Source of the DNA: Actinokineospora diospyrosa
Lineage (GTDB): Bacteria > Actinomycetota > Actinomycetes > Mycobacteriales > Pseudonocardiaceae
DNA length: 64,000 bases
Direction of reading: 5' to 3'
Assembly (NCBI RefSeq): GCF_024171925.1
Contig: NZ_JAMTCO010000011.1
Location: 1 to 64,000 of the forward strand
Of this stretch, positions 46,890-60,364 are shown piece by piece. The position numbers were made by a program, and so were the translations under genes. The notes under the pieces were generated by a model, which was not told the origin of the DNA, ran no database searches, and worked only from the letters and a program-made list of their open reading frames with translations. How positions within the stretch are numbered: position 1 is the first letter of the stretch; each line of letters opens with the position of its first letter.

Positions 46890-47090
46890 ATGTACGCGAC
46901 CAACACCGAGGTCCGGGTGAGCACCGGGCTCGAGGTCTCCGCCGACTGCGCCATGCGCAGCTACGACAACGGCGACGACTCGATCGTCATCGTGCTCGGC
47001 GACGGCAGGGACGGGGTCGAGATGGTCTACCGGACCGAGGGCCTGCGCCGCCTGGTCTCGGTCGCCACCGAGGCGCTGGCAGGCAGGTAG
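46890..47090 (+). CDS. Small 66-aa protein divergent from the XRE gene
   Basis: MYATNTEVRVSTGLEVSADC ... LVSVATEALAGR follows a strong GAGGAGG site. It is mostly beta followed by one helix, without signal or membrane segment. Divergence from the XRE regulator suggests co-regulation. Family not recognised. Confidence 0.7.
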   Translation: MYATNTEVRVSTGLEVSADCAMRSYDNGDDSIVIVLGDGRDGVEMVYRTEGLRRLVSVATEALAGR

Positions 47091-47339
47091 CCGGGGCGGA
47101 CACGGTCCCCGGGTGGTGTCGACACGCGGGGCACGTGTCCGGTGCGGACGGCCGGGTGAACGCATTCGGCCGCCCCCCGCCCGGCCCCCCGAGCTGGGCC
47201 GAGCCGCCCACTCGGGGTGTCGGCCGCCGCTCGTCGCAGTGGTCATGACCCGTGCGGCGCTAGTCACCCGCTTGGCCGCGTCCGGTCCTCCACCGGCTCG
47301 GTTACGTTGGCGCGCAACGTTTCCACCGAGGGAGGCACC

Positions 47340-48191
47340 GTGCGCCGTCTGGTCGCGCTCATCTTCGCCATCCTGCTGCTCACCCCGGGCACGGCCACCG
47401 CCGAGAGCCCCCGAGTCTGGGTCGACCTCCCCGTCGACAACGCGCTGGTGCCGGTCGACCAGTCGATCACGCTGCGCGGTCACTCCCTCGGCCTCCCGGG
47501 CGATGGCGTCAAGTACACCGAGATCGCGCTGCACGACCAGAACCACTTCGTCATCGTCGCGGGCGCGGGCCAGACCGACTGGGAATACACCTTCACCCCC
47601 ACCGCGCCGCAAGTAGGACCGCTGGTCGTCTTCGCGCGGGTTGTGCTCGACAGCAGGCAGACGACCACGGCTGAGGTGCTGAATCTTCGAGTCGGTGAAA
47701 GCCAGCGGCCCACGGCAATGTGTCCTTGCGTGTTTGAACCGCCGGGCGCGGGCAGGCTCTACAACGAGCGCACACCTCTAGAGCTCGGGCTGCGATTCTT
47801 CGTCGATCGCCCCGGCAGCATTACCGGTGTTCAGCTCGCGGCAGACCTGCCTTGGACTGAGGGGCTTACCGCGCATCTGTGGAGCGCCAAGGGATCCCTA
47901 CTCGCGACAACTACGGAGCACGGGAGTTATCCCCGTCTTAACTTCGCCACCCCGGTCGCTGTAGATCCCTATGCTGCTTATGTGGTCAGTTACACCTCAC
48001 CCAACGGGGTCTACTACGCCACCTCGGGCTACTTCACCCAGCGCGTCGGCATCCCGCCGATCGTCGCGCACTACGACAACTACGAGCCGTTCCCGCACTC
48101 GGCCCCCGGCATCTTCGGCGCACCCGGAGCGTTCCCGCGGTCCACCTACAACGGCGGGAACTACTGGGTGTCGCCCGTGTTCACCTCGTGA
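47340..48191 (+). CDS. Secreted DUF4082-type protein 1
   Basis: The 283-aa product has a signal peptide (about 1-22, LVALIFAILLLTPGTATAES) and an Ig-like beta domain (about 25-115). A C-terminal DUF4082-like domain follows: LELGLRFFVDRPGSITGVQL, a LWSAKGSLLA strand, a VAVDPYAAYVVSYTSPNGVYYATSGYF segment and the closing NYWVSPVFTS. GTG start with GAGGGAGG. First of four tandem paralogues. The 249 bp upstream show no clear promoter. Extracellular; role unknown. Confidence 0.85.
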   Translation: MRRLVALIFAILLLTPGTATAESPRVWVDLPVDNALVPVDQSITLRGHSLGLPGDGVKYTEIALHDQNHFVIVAGAGQTDWEYTFTPTAPQVGPLVVFARVVLDSRQTTTAEVLNLRVGESQRPTAMCPCVFEPPGAGRLYNERTPLELGLRFFVDRPGSITGVQLAADLPWTEGLTAHLWSAKGSLLATTTEHGSYPRLNFATPVAVDPYAAYVVSYTSPNGVYYATSGYFTQRVGIPPIVAHYDNYEPFPHSAPGIFGAPGAFPRSTYNGGNYWVSPVFTS

Positions 48192-48208
48192 ACCGGAGGA
48201 GACAACTC

Positions 48209-49102
48209 GTGTTCCGCAGGCTCGTCGCGCTGATCGCCGTCGTGCTACTCGTGCCGCTCACCGCTTCCGCTGCCGTACCTCCCGACCGGGTCTTGTCGTG
48301 GATCGACTCCCCCGGGCCGGACAACGTGCTGCCTCTTGGCAGCCCAGTGCTCCTCGCGGGGACCGCGCGACACTCCGTCTGGTCAGGTGCGCCGGAGCAG
48401 CCGATCACGGCGGTAGACCTATCGTTCGACGGCGGGCAGACCTGGGTTGGCGCTGTGGTGGGCAAGCGCTACTCAGCGACGACCTGGAGTCTTATTCACA
48501 CCTTTACCAGTCCTGGCCCGGTCACCGTGCTCTCGCGCGCCTCTACCGCTACCGAGGTGCAGGCCGCCCCGTTGGAGCAAGCGCACTACTGGGTCGGCTC
48601 TGGCCCGCTGCCTGCGCTGCCCTGCACGGAGTGCTCGCTACGCCTACCCACCCGTGCCGACGTCTCTTACGTCGACATAGACCCCGATCCGCGGCCGGTG
48701 GAGCTCGGCGTGCGGTTCGAGGTCGACCGGGCTGGTCACATCCAGAGCATCTGGGGTGGCAACAACTACTCCGAGGGCGAAGGCACCCGGACAGCCCGGC
48801 TTTGGAACACCGACGGCGAGCTGCTTGGAGAGGCGCCAGAGGGGTCCCCACGGACCTCGGAGTTCGTCTTCGATCCTCCGGTGGCGGTAGAGCCTGGCAA
48901 GACGTACGTGGCCTCTTACGTTGTCCCGTGGGGTCACTACCCCGTGGTCGAGGGCTACTTCACGGCTTCTGTCGTTCAGTCTCCCTTCATCATCAACGAG
49001 AATGCTGGGGTGTACAGGTACACAGACGAGGGCTCGGAGGGTGTTCCCACACAGACCTACCGTGGGAGCAGCTACTCGGTGGTCCCCGTTTTCACCTCTT
49101 AG
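48209..49102 (+). CDS. Secreted DUF4082-type protein 2
   Basis: The 297-aa product has a signal peptide (RRLVALIAVVLLVPLTASAA), an Ig-like domain with DLSFDGGQTW, a Cys pair (LPCTECSLR) and a DUF4082 domain ending SYSVVPVFTS. The GTG at 48209 has GGAGGAG 7 nt upstream; an earlier GTG overlapping the previous stop is less likely. 17 nt after gene 1. Confidence 0.87.
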   Translation: MFRRLVALIAVVLLVPLTASAAVPPDRVLSWIDSPGPDNVLPLGSPVLLAGTARHSVWSGAPEQPITAVDLSFDGGQTWVGAVVGKRYSATTWSLIHTFTSPGPVTVLSRASTATEVQAAPLEQAHYWVGSGPLPALPCTECSLRLPTRADVSYVDIDPDPRPVELGVRFEVDRAGHIQSIWGGNNYSEGEGTRTARLWNTDGELLGEAPEGSPRTSEFVFDPPVAVEPGKTYVASYVVPWGHYPVVEGYFTASVVQSPFIINENAGVYRYTDEGSEGVPTQTYRGSSYSVVPVFTS

Positions 49103-49118
49103 GCCTGGAGGGGCTTTG

Positions 49119-49991
49119 TTGCGCAAACTGGTCGCGCTCGTATCGGTTCTCTTGCTCGTGCCGGTCGCGGCGAGCGCAGATGTCGTTGCCGGGCACCCCG
49201 ACTCGTTTGTGCAGTCCCCGCTAGAGAGCAACGTCGTGCCTCTTGACGTACCGGTGGTGTTCGCGGGCGGGGCTGGGTACACCGGCAGCAATCCTCAGGC
49301 CATCACCTCGGTGGAGGTCTCGTTCGATGGCGGAGACACCTGGGAGTTGGCGGACGGTACGGGCACGTGGAGCCTGGTGAAGACGGTGACCACGCCGGGG
49401 CCGTTGGTCGTCATTTCCCGCGCTTGGGCGGGAAATGAGGTGGAGACCCCGCACCGGCAGCGTCATCTGTGGGCGGGAGCGGGTCCTCTCCCGGCCTTGG
49501 ACTGCACCCGCTGCGAGTTCTGGCAGCCCACCCGCGGCGACGTCACCTACGTCGACTCTGACTCCGACGCGCGCCCGGTGGAGGTGGGGACCCGCTTCCA
49601 GGTGGACCGCCCCGGTCACATCACCGCCGTCATGGGCTTCAACCACTACAACGGCGAAGGCACCCAGGTCGGCCGACTCTGGAGCTCCGACGGTGAACTC
49701 CTGGCGGAAGGCACCAAGTCTTACCCGTCTGCCATCGACTTCACCTTCGCCCAGCCGGTCCCCGTTGAGCCTGGCAAGACCTACATCGCGTCGTACTACA
49801 CCCCGTGGGGCCACTACGCGGTCTCCGAAGGTCACTTCACCGCGGCGACTGTCCGTGCCCCCTTCACGGCCCTACCGGACGCGGGTGTCTATAGGTACGG
49901 CGACGAAGGCCCCACGCCGACAGACGGTGGCTTCCCGGAACACACCTACGAAGGCAGCTACTACTGGGTTATGCCCGTGTTCAAGCCCTAA
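49119..49991 (+). CDS. Secreted DUF4082-type protein 3
   Basis: The 290-aa product has a signal peptide (LRKLVALVSVLLLVPVAASA), an Ig-like VSFDGGDTW, a Cys pair LDCTRCEFW and a DUF4082 domain with GYTGS- and YTPWGHYAVSEGHF-like strands, ending YYWVMPVFKP. TTG start at 49119 with GGAGGGG 5 nt upstream. Closest in sequence to genes 2 and 4. Confidence 0.87.
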   Translation: MRKLVALVSVLLLVPVAASADVVAGHPDSFVQSPLESNVVPLDVPVVFAGGAGYTGSNPQAITSVEVSFDGGDTWELADGTGTWSLVKTVTTPGPLVVISRAWAGNEVETPHRQRHLWAGAGPLPALDCTRCEFWQPTRGDVTYVDSDSDARPVEVGTRFQVDRPGHITAVMGFNHYNGEGTQVGRLWSSDGELLAEGTKSYPSAIDFTFAQPVPVEPGKTYIASYYTPWGHYAVSEGHFTAATVRAPFTALPDAGVYRYGDEGPTPTDGGFPEHTYEGSYYWVMPVFKP

Positions 49992-50003
49992 CCGGAGGCC
50001 CCC

Positions 50004-50867
50004 TTGCTCCGCAGACTCATCTCGATCCTGTCTGCTCTCCTGCTGCTCCCAACAGTCTCGCCAGGGATAGCGCACGCGATACCCGGAGCAATCATCACCA
50101 CGCCCTCCGACAACGGGGTGGTCCCTCTTAACGTGCCGATCACCTTCGCGGGCCACGTCAACCGCACCCTCTGGGACAACATCACCGCGGTAGACCTGTC
50201 CTTCGACGGCGGCACTACCTGGCAAGTCGCTCCCGGCACGGAGCAGTGGGCGATCATCTACACCCCGACGGTCCCGGGCATCCTCACCGTCCTCACCCGA
50301 GTCCGGGACGACACCACCACATTTCGCCCTCTTACCCGCCACTTCACCGTTGGCACCGGCCCAATCGGGTTCGTCGCTTGCTCCCCCTGCGAGTTCAAGC
50401 AGCCCAACCTCGGCCCCAGCACAACGTTCCTGCGCACCGACTCAGACCCGCGCCCAGTAGAGCTAGGTCTCCGCTTCCAGGTAGACCGCCCCGGCACCAT
50501 CACCGGCGTCAAGGTCACCCACTACGCCATCGGCCCCGGCACCCCGCACGTCCGCCTGTGGGCCGCAGACGGCACCCTGCTGGCCGAGGCCACCTCGGAC
50601 ACCTTCACCTTCACCTTCCCCACCCCGGTCCCCATCACCGCGGGCGCCACCTACATCGCGTCCTTCTTCACCCCCTGGGGCCAGTACGCCGTAACCGAGA
50701 ACCACCACCGCGGCGCCATAGTCCAACCCCCCTTCACCGCACCCCCCGACGCAGGCGTCTACTACTACGCCGACGAAGGCCCCGAACCCGAAACCGGCGG
50801 CTTCCCCACGAAGACCTACAAATCCAGCTACTACTGGGTCTCCCCGACTTTCCTGCCTACCCGCTAG
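50004..50867 (+). CDS. Secreted DUF4082-type protein 4
   Basis: The 287-aa product has a signal peptide (LRRLISILSALLLLPTVSPG), an Ig-like LSFDGGTTW, a Cys pair ACSPCEFKQ and a DUF4082 domain ending YYWVSPTFLPTR. TTG start with GGAGG 6 nt upstream, 12 nt after gene 3. Last of the run. A weak ATCACCC/GGGTGAT stem (50882-50909) follows. Confidence 0.87.
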   Translation: MLRRLISILSALLLLPTVSPGIAHAIPGAIITTPSDNGVVPLNVPITFAGHVNRTLWDNITAVDLSFDGGTTWQVAPGTEQWAIIYTPTVPGILTVLTRVRDDTTTFRPLTRHFTVGTGPIGFVACSPCEFKQPNLGPSTTFLRTDSDPRPVELGLRFQVDRPGTITGVKVTHYAIGPGTPHVRLWAADGTLLAEATSDTFTFTFPTPVPITAGATYIASFFTPWGQYAVTENHHRGAIVQPPFTAPPDAGVYYYADEGPEPETGGFPTKTYKSSYYWVSPTFLPTR

Positions 50868-50968
50868 CCACGGCCCACTAGATCACCCGGATGGGCTACT
50901 GGGGGTGATGGGCCCCGTCAGCGATGAACCCGGTACACGCAAGGCGGTACTGGACGAGGTAGGTGGAA

Positions 50969-51229
50969 ATGACGATCGAGGAGATCGCCGCAGCCGCGGG
51001 TGCCGCGGCGAGCAGCCGAGGTGCGAGACGGTTGGCCGAGACGGTGGTGGTCAGCCGGGGACACACGGTCCGAGGACGCGACCGCGGGACAACGATGGTG
51101 TCGTTGGTGGACAGCATCGCCGCCGCCGACGACCTCGACGCCGAGATCCACGTGGTCGAGCCGGACGGGAGCACGTGGTCGGTGACCCTCACCAGCGGGC
51201 ACGCATCGAGGGAGCCACGGGACCGGTGA
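50969..51229 (+). CDS. Small protein upstream of the ECF sigma gene
   Basis: The product is about 86 aa: MTIEEIAAAAGAAASSRGAR, then strands TVVVSRGHTV and EIHVVEPDGSTWSVTL. No membrane segment or cysteine. Its stop overlaps the sigma gene start (GTGA), so translation is probably coupled. ATG at 50969 follows GAGGTAGG; a GTG two codons earlier is possible. Family unknown. Confidence 0.6.
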   Translation: MTIEEIAAAAGAAASSRGARRLAETVVVSRGHTVRGRDRGTTMVSLVDSIAAADDLDAEIHVVEPDGSTWSVTLTSGHASREPRDR

Positions 51230-51816
51230 CGTCCGGGCACACCGACCAGGGCGCTGACGAGGAATCGCTCGCCGCCTTCCTGAAGCAGGAGTGGCCGGTC
51301 CTGTACGAGTACGTCAGGCACCGGGTCAACGACACCCACAGGGCCGAAGACGTGCGACAGCAGACTGCGACGGCATTCATCCTCTTGTGGCGAGCGCGAG
51401 CTGGGATCGAGGCGGCTGAGGCCGCCCCGCTGCTCTATGGCATCGCGAACAAGAAGGTCGCTGACCACTTCCGCTTCCTCATACGCGAACACAAGCGCAC
51501 TTCCCCGCTCACCGCGCCGCCGTGGGAGCACGGCAACAACGGGCACGACCTCGCTGACCCATCCGGCGAAGACTGGCTCGACGGGCTGCTGCAGCGCATG
51601 GTCGGTGCGACCAGGGACATCCCGTTGACCGATCGACAACAGCAGGCGATCGAATTGCACTGCCTCGAGGGACGTCAGCAGGACGAGACCGCCCGGATCA
51701 TGGGGGTGTCCATCAGCACGGTCCAGAAGCACCTCGCCGCAGCGCGCACGAAGCTGCGGAAATGGGACGTCAGCGACCAGTTCGGCATCAGCACAGACCC
51801 CAAGGAGGCGCGATGA
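51226..51816 (+). CDS. ECF-type RNA polymerase sigma factor
   Basis: The 196-aa product has sigma region 2 (about 10-85: YEYVRHRVNDTHRAEDVRQQ ... FILLWRAR) and sigma region 4 (about 125-180: LTDRQQQAIELHCLEGRQQD ... MGVSISTVQKHLAAARTKLR). It lacks regions 1 and 3. It overlaps both neighbours by 4 nt. No transmembrane anti-sigma gene is adjacent, which is unusual. Confidence 0.88.
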   Translation: MTSGHTDQGADEESLAAFLKQEWPVLYEYVRHRVNDTHRAEDVRQQTATAFILLWRARAGIEAAEAAPLLYGIANKKVADHFRFLIREHKRTSPLTAPPWEHGNNGHDLADPSGEDWLDGLLQRMVGATRDIPLTDRQQQAIELHCLEGRQQDETARIMGVSISTVQKHLAAARTKLRKWDVSDQFGISTDPKEAR

Positions 51817-52478
51817 CCACTCCCGAGCGTTCTCCGAAAGCCTTCGACATGGCCGCACTGACCGGGGCCATCGATGCGATGAGCGCCGAAGAGCGTCGAG
51901 CTGAACTCCAACTCGCCGAAGGGGTCGCCCTCGGTTTGGAGGCGGCTGCCCTCGGTGCGGAGTTCCTCGCCCGGGACGACTTGGCCCGTGCCAGGCAGTG
52001 GCTGGCTACTGCGGCCCGCAACGACGCCCCCGGTGCGGAGTTGATGCTCGCGGGGGTCGACGCGCGCATCGAGGCCACGGGCGGTCGTGGCACCCCTGCT
52101 GCCCCCAAGCCCGCATGGACGTTCGAGACCAGCCGCTTCGAGTCCGCACGGGCGATTGCCCAGGCCGAGGTCATCACCGGAGACAGCCAGGCGGCGGCGT
52201 TCGCGCGGATGCGCTCCACGCTCACCCGCGCGGCCGAAACCCGGGAGCGCGAGGAGCAGCAGGTCCTCAACACCCTGGACGAGGTGCGCGCCAGGCTTGC
52301 GGCGCTGGAAGCCATTGGGCCAGTGCGCGACAAGCTGGCCGAGCTGAACCGGCGGATCGAAGAGGTCTCAACCCGCATCGGCAAGGTGACCGGAAAGTCC
52401 GAACGCGGGCTGGCCAAGATCGACAAGATTCTCGCGGAGCACCCCCGTGGAAAGCCAGACATCGCGGCGGGCGCTTAA
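51813..52478 (+). CDS. Soluble coiled-coil protein coupled to the sigma gene
   Basis: The 221-aa, largely helical product has an Ala/Glu-rich helical repeat-like N half (ELQLAEGVALGLEAAALGAE). A long predicted coiled coil (about 135-205: LTRAAETREREEQQVLNTLD ... LNRRIEEVSTRIG) follows. No membrane helix. The ATG overlaps the sigma stop (ATGA). It could bind or control the sigma factor, which is inference. Confidence 0.75.
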   Translation: MTTPERSPKAFDMAALTGAIDAMSAEERRAELQLAEGVALGLEAAALGAEFLARDDLARARQWLATAARNDAPGAELMLAGVDARIEATGGRGTPAAPKPAWTFETSRFESARAIAQAEVITGDSQAAAFARMRSTLTRAAETREREEQQVLNTLDEVRARLAALEAIGPVRDKLAELNRRIEEVSTRIGKVTGKSERGLAKIDKILAEHPRGKPDIAAGA

Positions 52479-52481
52479 AAG

Positions 52482-52518
52482 CGGAACGCCCCCAGCCGTG
52501 GTGGCTGGGGGCGTTCCG
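52482..52518. terminator. Bidirectional terminator between sigma cassette and rpoC
   Basis: A perfect 16-bp stem (52482-52497 with 52503-52518) and a 5-nt loop lie between convergent stop codons. TTGTCT follows on the plus strand, TTTTAAGC on the minus strand. Confidence 0.92.
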
Positions 52519-52530
52519 TTGTCTATAGGA

Positions 52531-56427
<3,897 letters not shown>

Positions 56428-56526
56428 GTCTGTTCTTCTCCCCTTCTTGGTTACAGCACGTAAATGGGGGATCAGCGCCTGCCCGCCGGGACGGTTTTCC
56501 GAGCCGTCCCGGCGGCGGCAGCGAGG

Positions 56527-59500
56527 TTAATTCACCACGTCGTCGACGGACGGCGACTCGTTGCGGGACAGGTTGATGCCGAGGTTGGCCGCGGCGCGCT
56601 CCAGGTCCTCGTCGTCCCCGTCGCGCATCTCGATCGCGGCACCGTCGCTGGAGAGGACCTCCACGTTCAGGCACAGCGACTGGAGCTCCTTGAGGAGCAC
56701 CTTGAACGACTCCGGGATGCCCGGCTCGGGGATGTTCTCGCCCTTGACGATCGCCTCGTAGACCTTCACGCGGCCGAGGACGTCGTCGGACTTGATGGTC
56801 AGCAGTTCCTGCAGCGTGTACGCGGCGCCGTAGGCCTGCATCGCCCAGCACTCCATCTCACCGAAGCGCTGGCCACCGAACTGGGCCTTACCGCCGAGCG
56901 GCTGCTGGGTGATCATCGAGTACGGGCCGGTCGAGCGGGCGTGGATCTTGTCGTCGACCAGGTGCAGCAGCTTGAGGATGTACATGTAGCCGACCGAGAC
57001 CGGGTACGGGTACGGCTCACCGCTGCGGCCGTCGAACAGCTGCGCCTTGCCGTCCTCCTTGACCATCCGCTCACCGTCGCGGTTGGGCCGGGTGGAGGCG
57101 AGCAGACCGGAGAGCTCGTTCTCCTTGACGCCGTCGAACACCGGGGTGGCGGTGTTGGTGTCCGGCTCGACGTCGTAGAGGTCCTCGGGCAGCTTCGAGG
57201 CCCACTCGGGGTTGCCCTCGATCTGCCAGCCCTGTTTCGCGATCCAGCCCAGGTGCGATTCCAGGATCTGCCCGATGTTCATACGACGCGGCACACCGTG
57301 GGTGTTCAGCACGACGTCGACCGGGGTGCCGTCGGGCAGGAACGGCATGTCCTCGACCGGGAGGATCTTGCCGATGACGCCCTTGTTGCCGTGCCTGCCC
57401 GCGAGCTTGTCGCCGTCCTGGATCTTGCGCTTCTGGGCGACGTAGACCCGGACCAGCTCGTTGACGCCGGGGGGCAGCTCGTCCTCGTCCTCGCGGGAGA
57501 ACACCCGGATGCCGATGACCTTGCCGGTCTCGCCGTGCGGCACCTTCAGCGAGGTGTCGCGCACCTCGCGCGCCTTCTCGCCGAAGATCGCGCGCAGCAG
57601 CCGCTCCTCCGGGGTCAGCTCGGTCTCGCCCTTGGGGGTGACCTTGCCGACCAGGATGTCACCGGCGCCGACCTCGGCACCGATGCGGATGATGCCGCGC
57701 TCGTCGAGGTCGGCGAGCACCTCCTCGGAGACGTTCGGGATGTCCCGGGTGATCTCCTCGGCGCCGAGCTTGGTGTCGCGGGCGTCGATCTCGTGCTCGT
57801 CGATGTGGATCGAGGTGAGCACGTCGTCCTGCACGAGGCGCTGCGACAGGATGATCGCGTCCTCGTAGTTGTGGCCCTCCCACGGCATGATCGCCACGAG
57901 CAGGTTCTTGCCGAGCGCCATCTCGCCGTCTTCGGTGCACGGCCCGTCGGCGATGACCTGGCCAGCCTCGATCCGGTCGCCCTCGGCGATGATCGGCTTC
58001 TGGTTGATGCAGGTGCCCTGGTTGGACCGGCGGAACTTGTGCATCCCGTAGGTCTGCCGGGTGCCGTCATCGGCCATGATCGTGATGAAGTCGGCGGAGA
58101 GCTCCTCGACCACACCGGCCTTCGAGGCGGTGACCAGGTCGCCGCCGTCGACCGCGGCGCGCAGCTCCATGCCGGTGCCGACCAGCGGCGACTCGCTGCG
58201 CAGCAGCGGCACCGCCTGGCGCTGCATGTTGGCGCCCATCAGCGCGCGGTTGGCCGCGTCGTGCTCGAGGAACGGGATCATCGCGGTCGCGACCGAGACC
58301 ATCTGGCGCGGCGAGACGTCCATGTAGTCCACGTCGAACGGCTCGATGAACTCGACCTCGCCGCCCTTCTTGCGCACGAGCACGCGCTCCTCGGCGAAGT
58401 GGCTCTGGTCGTCGAGCGGCGCGTTGGCCTGCGCGATGACGTGGCGCTCCTCCTCGTCCGCGGTCAGGTAGTCGATCTGGTCGGTGACCTGGCCCTCGAC
58501 GACCTTGCGGTACGGGGTCTCGATGAAGCCGAACGGGTTCACCCGCGCGTAGCTCGACAGCGAGCCGATCAGGCCGATGTTCGGGCCTTCCGGGGTCTCG
58601 ATCGGGCACATGCGGCCGTAGTGGCTGTGGTGGACGTCGCGGACCTCCATGCCCGCGCGCTCACGCGACAGACCGCCGGGGCCGAGCGCGGACAGGCGGC
58701 GCTTGTGGGTCAGGCCCGCGACCGGGTTGGTCTGGTCCATGAACTGCGAGAGCTGCGAGGTGCCGAAGAACTCCTTGATCGCCGCCACCACGGGCCGGAT
58801 GTTGATCAGGGTCTGCGGGGTGATCGCCTCGACGTCCTGGGTGGTCATCCGCTCGCGGACCACGCGCTCCATCCGGGAGAGGCCGACCCGGATCTGGTTC
58901 TGGATCAGCTCACCCACGGTGCGCAGGCGGCGGTTGCCGAAGTGGTCGATGTCGTCGACCTCGACCGGCACGTCGATCGCGTTCTCGCCCTTGCCGACGG
59001 TCATGTTGGTGTCGCCAGCGTGCAGGCGGACCAGGTACTCGATGGTGGTGACGATGTCGTCCTCGGTCAGCACCCCGACCTGGGTCGGCGACCGCAGCCC
59101 CAGCTTCTTGTTGACCTTGTAGCGGCCCACCTTGGCCAGGTCGTAGCGCTTGTCCTTGAAGAACAGGTTCTCCAGCAGGGTCTGCGCGGACTCCTTGGTC
59201 GGCGGCTCACCCGGGCGCAGCTTGCGGTAGATGTCGAGCAGCGCCTCGTCGGTGCCCGCGGTGTGGTCCTTCTCCAGCGTGGCGAGCAGCGTCTCGGAGA
59301 AGGAGAACCGCTCGCGGATCGCCTCGGTGGTCCAGCCGAGCGCCTTGAGCAGCACGGTGACCGGCTGGCGGCGCTTGCGGTCGATGCGCACACCGACGGT
59401 GTCGCGCTTGTCGACGTCGAACTCGAGCCACGCACCCCGGCTCGGGATGACCTTGACGCTGAAGACGTCCTTGTCGGTCGTCTTGTCGATGTTGGTGTCG

Positions 59501-60030
59501 AAGTAGACACCGGGCGACCGGACCAGCTGCGAGACAACGACACGCTCGGTGCCGTTGATGATGAACGTGCCCTTGTTGGTCATCACGGGGAAGTCGCCCA
59601 TGAACACCGTCTGGCTCTTGATCTCGCCGGTGGTGTTGTTGGTGAACTCCGCGGTGACGAACAGCGGGGCCGCGTACGTCATGTCCTTGTCCTTGCACTC
59701 CTCCACGGAGGCCTTGACCTCGTCGAAGCGCGGGTCCGAGAAGGACAGGGACATGGAGCCGGAGAAGTCCTCGATCGGGGAGATCTCGTTGAGGACTTCC
59801 TCAAGGCCGCCGACGGGGTTCTCGTCACCGGCGTCGACGCGGCGCTGGAACCACGCCTCGGCGCCGGTGAACCACTCGAACGACTGGATCTGCAGGTCCA
59901 GCAGGTTGGGGGTACCCAGGGGCTCGCGGATCTTGGCGAACGAGACCCGGCGGGGGGCGTTCGGGATGCCCGAGTTCGAGGGGGTGGAGTTGGTCGCAGC
60001 AGTGGCCTTGGTCGCGCGGGAGACTGCCAA
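56527..60030 (-). CDS. rpoB: RNA polymerase beta subunit
   Basis: The 1167-aa product has all conserved beta regions. The rifampicin region reads [20 protein letters not shown]: His442 and Ser447 (E. coli 526 and 531) are wild type. Positions matching E. coli 518, 521 and 522 are Thr434, Val437 and Ala438 instead of Asn, Leu and Ser. The TTG start at 60030 has GGAAGGA 6 nt upstream. Two promoter-like sites lie upstream. Confidence 0.98.
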   Translation of the reverse strand: MAVSRATKATAATNSTPSNSGIPNAPRRVSFAKIREPLGTPNLLDLQIQSFEWFTGAEAWFQRRVDAGDENPVGGLEEVLNEISPIEDFSGSMSLSFSDPRFDEVKASVEECKDKDMTYAAPLFVTAEFTNNTTGEIKSQTVFMGDFPVMTNKGTFIINGTERVVVSQLVRSPGVYFDTNIDKTTDKDVFSVKVIPSRGAWLEFDVDKRDTVGVRIDRKRRQPVTVLLKALGWTTEAIRERFSFSETLLATLEKDHTAGTDEALLDIYRKLRPGEPPTKESAQTLLENLFFKDKRYDLAKVGRYKVNKKLGLRSPTQVGVLTEDDIVTTIEYLVRLHAGDTNMTVGKGENAIDVPVEVDDIDHFGNRRLRTVGELIQNQIRVGLSRMERVVRERMTTQDVEAITPQTLINIRPVVAAIKEFFGTSQLSQFMDQTNPVAGLTHKRRLSALGPGGLSRERAGMEVRDVHHSHYGRMCPIETPEGPNIGLIGSLSSYARVNPFGFIETPYRKVVEGQVTDQIDYLTADEEERHVIAQANAPLDDQSHFAEERVLVRKKGGEVEFIEPFDVDYMDVSPRQMVSVATAMIPFLEHDAANRALMGANMQRQAVPLLRSESPLVGTGMELRAAVDGGDLVTASKAGVVEELSADFITIMADDGTRQTYGMHKFRRSNQGTCINQKPIIAEGDRIEAGQVIADGPCTEDGEMALGKNLLVAIMPWEGHNYEDAIILSQRLVQDDVLTSIHIDEHEIDARDTKLGAEEITRDIPNVSEEVLADLDERGIIRIGAEVGAGDILVGKVTPKGETELTPEERLLRAIFGEKAREVRDTSLKVPHGETGKVIGIRVFSREDEDELPPGVNELVRVYVAQKRKIQDGDKLAGRHGNKGVIGKILPVEDMPFLPDGTPVDVVLNTHGVPRRMNIGQILESHLGWIAKQGWQIEGNPEWASKLPEDLYDVEPDTNTATPVFDGVKENELSGLLASTRPNRDGERMVKEDGKAQLFDGRSGEPYPYPVSVGYMYILKLLHLVDDKIHARSTGPYSMITQQPLGGKAQFGGQRFGEMECWAMQAYGAAYTLQELLTIKSDDVLGRVKVYEAIVKGENIPEPGIPESFKVLLKELQSLCLNVEVLSSDGAAIEMRDGDDEDLERAAANLGINLSRNESPSVDDVVN

Positions 60031-60066
60031 GATGCGTCCTTCCAGGACTATGAGCGGTTGACAGTC

Positions 60067-60095
60067 GCGCTAGCAACAGTTAGAGCGCCTGTCAA
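60067..60095 (-). promoter_or_regulatory. Proximal rpoB promoter
   Basis: On the minus strand, TTGACA (60090-60095), a 17-nt spacer and TAGCGC (60067-60072). The perfect -35 makes it the likelier main promoter, with a short leader. Confidence 0.7.
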
Positions 60096-60164
60096 GGGTG
60101 CCGTGGTGCCCAACATCCTAGCTCTTGGCAAAGGGCGTGCGGAAAGTGGGCAGCGCAAAGGGGC

Positions 60165-60193
60165 AGTCTAGCCACTATAGAGGCGACTGTCGA
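60165..60193 (-). promoter_or_regulatory. Distal rpoB promoter
   Basis: On the minus strand, TCGACA (60188-60193), a 17-nt spacer and TAGACT (60165-60170). Confidence 0.55.
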
Positions 60194-60364
60194 GGCCCGC
60201 CGCTCAATCGGTCCTCCCGCTCAGTACGTGCTGGGTAACAGACTGACCCCGAGTGGTCGCCGAGTCAAGATGCCACGCGAACCAGACCACTTTTGCAGCA
60301 GTCCGAATCCGTTCACCGATCAACGCTTGACCAGCGCAAACGCAGCTGCTAGCCCGTTCGCGCA

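Larger units (their letters stand above)
60031..60364. other. rpoB upstream region
   Basis: These 334 bp between the Mce-associated gene and rpoB carry two sigma-70-type promoters for rpoBC (60067-60095 and 60165-60193). The part 60200-60364 shows no gene or clear terminator. Confidence 0.6.
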
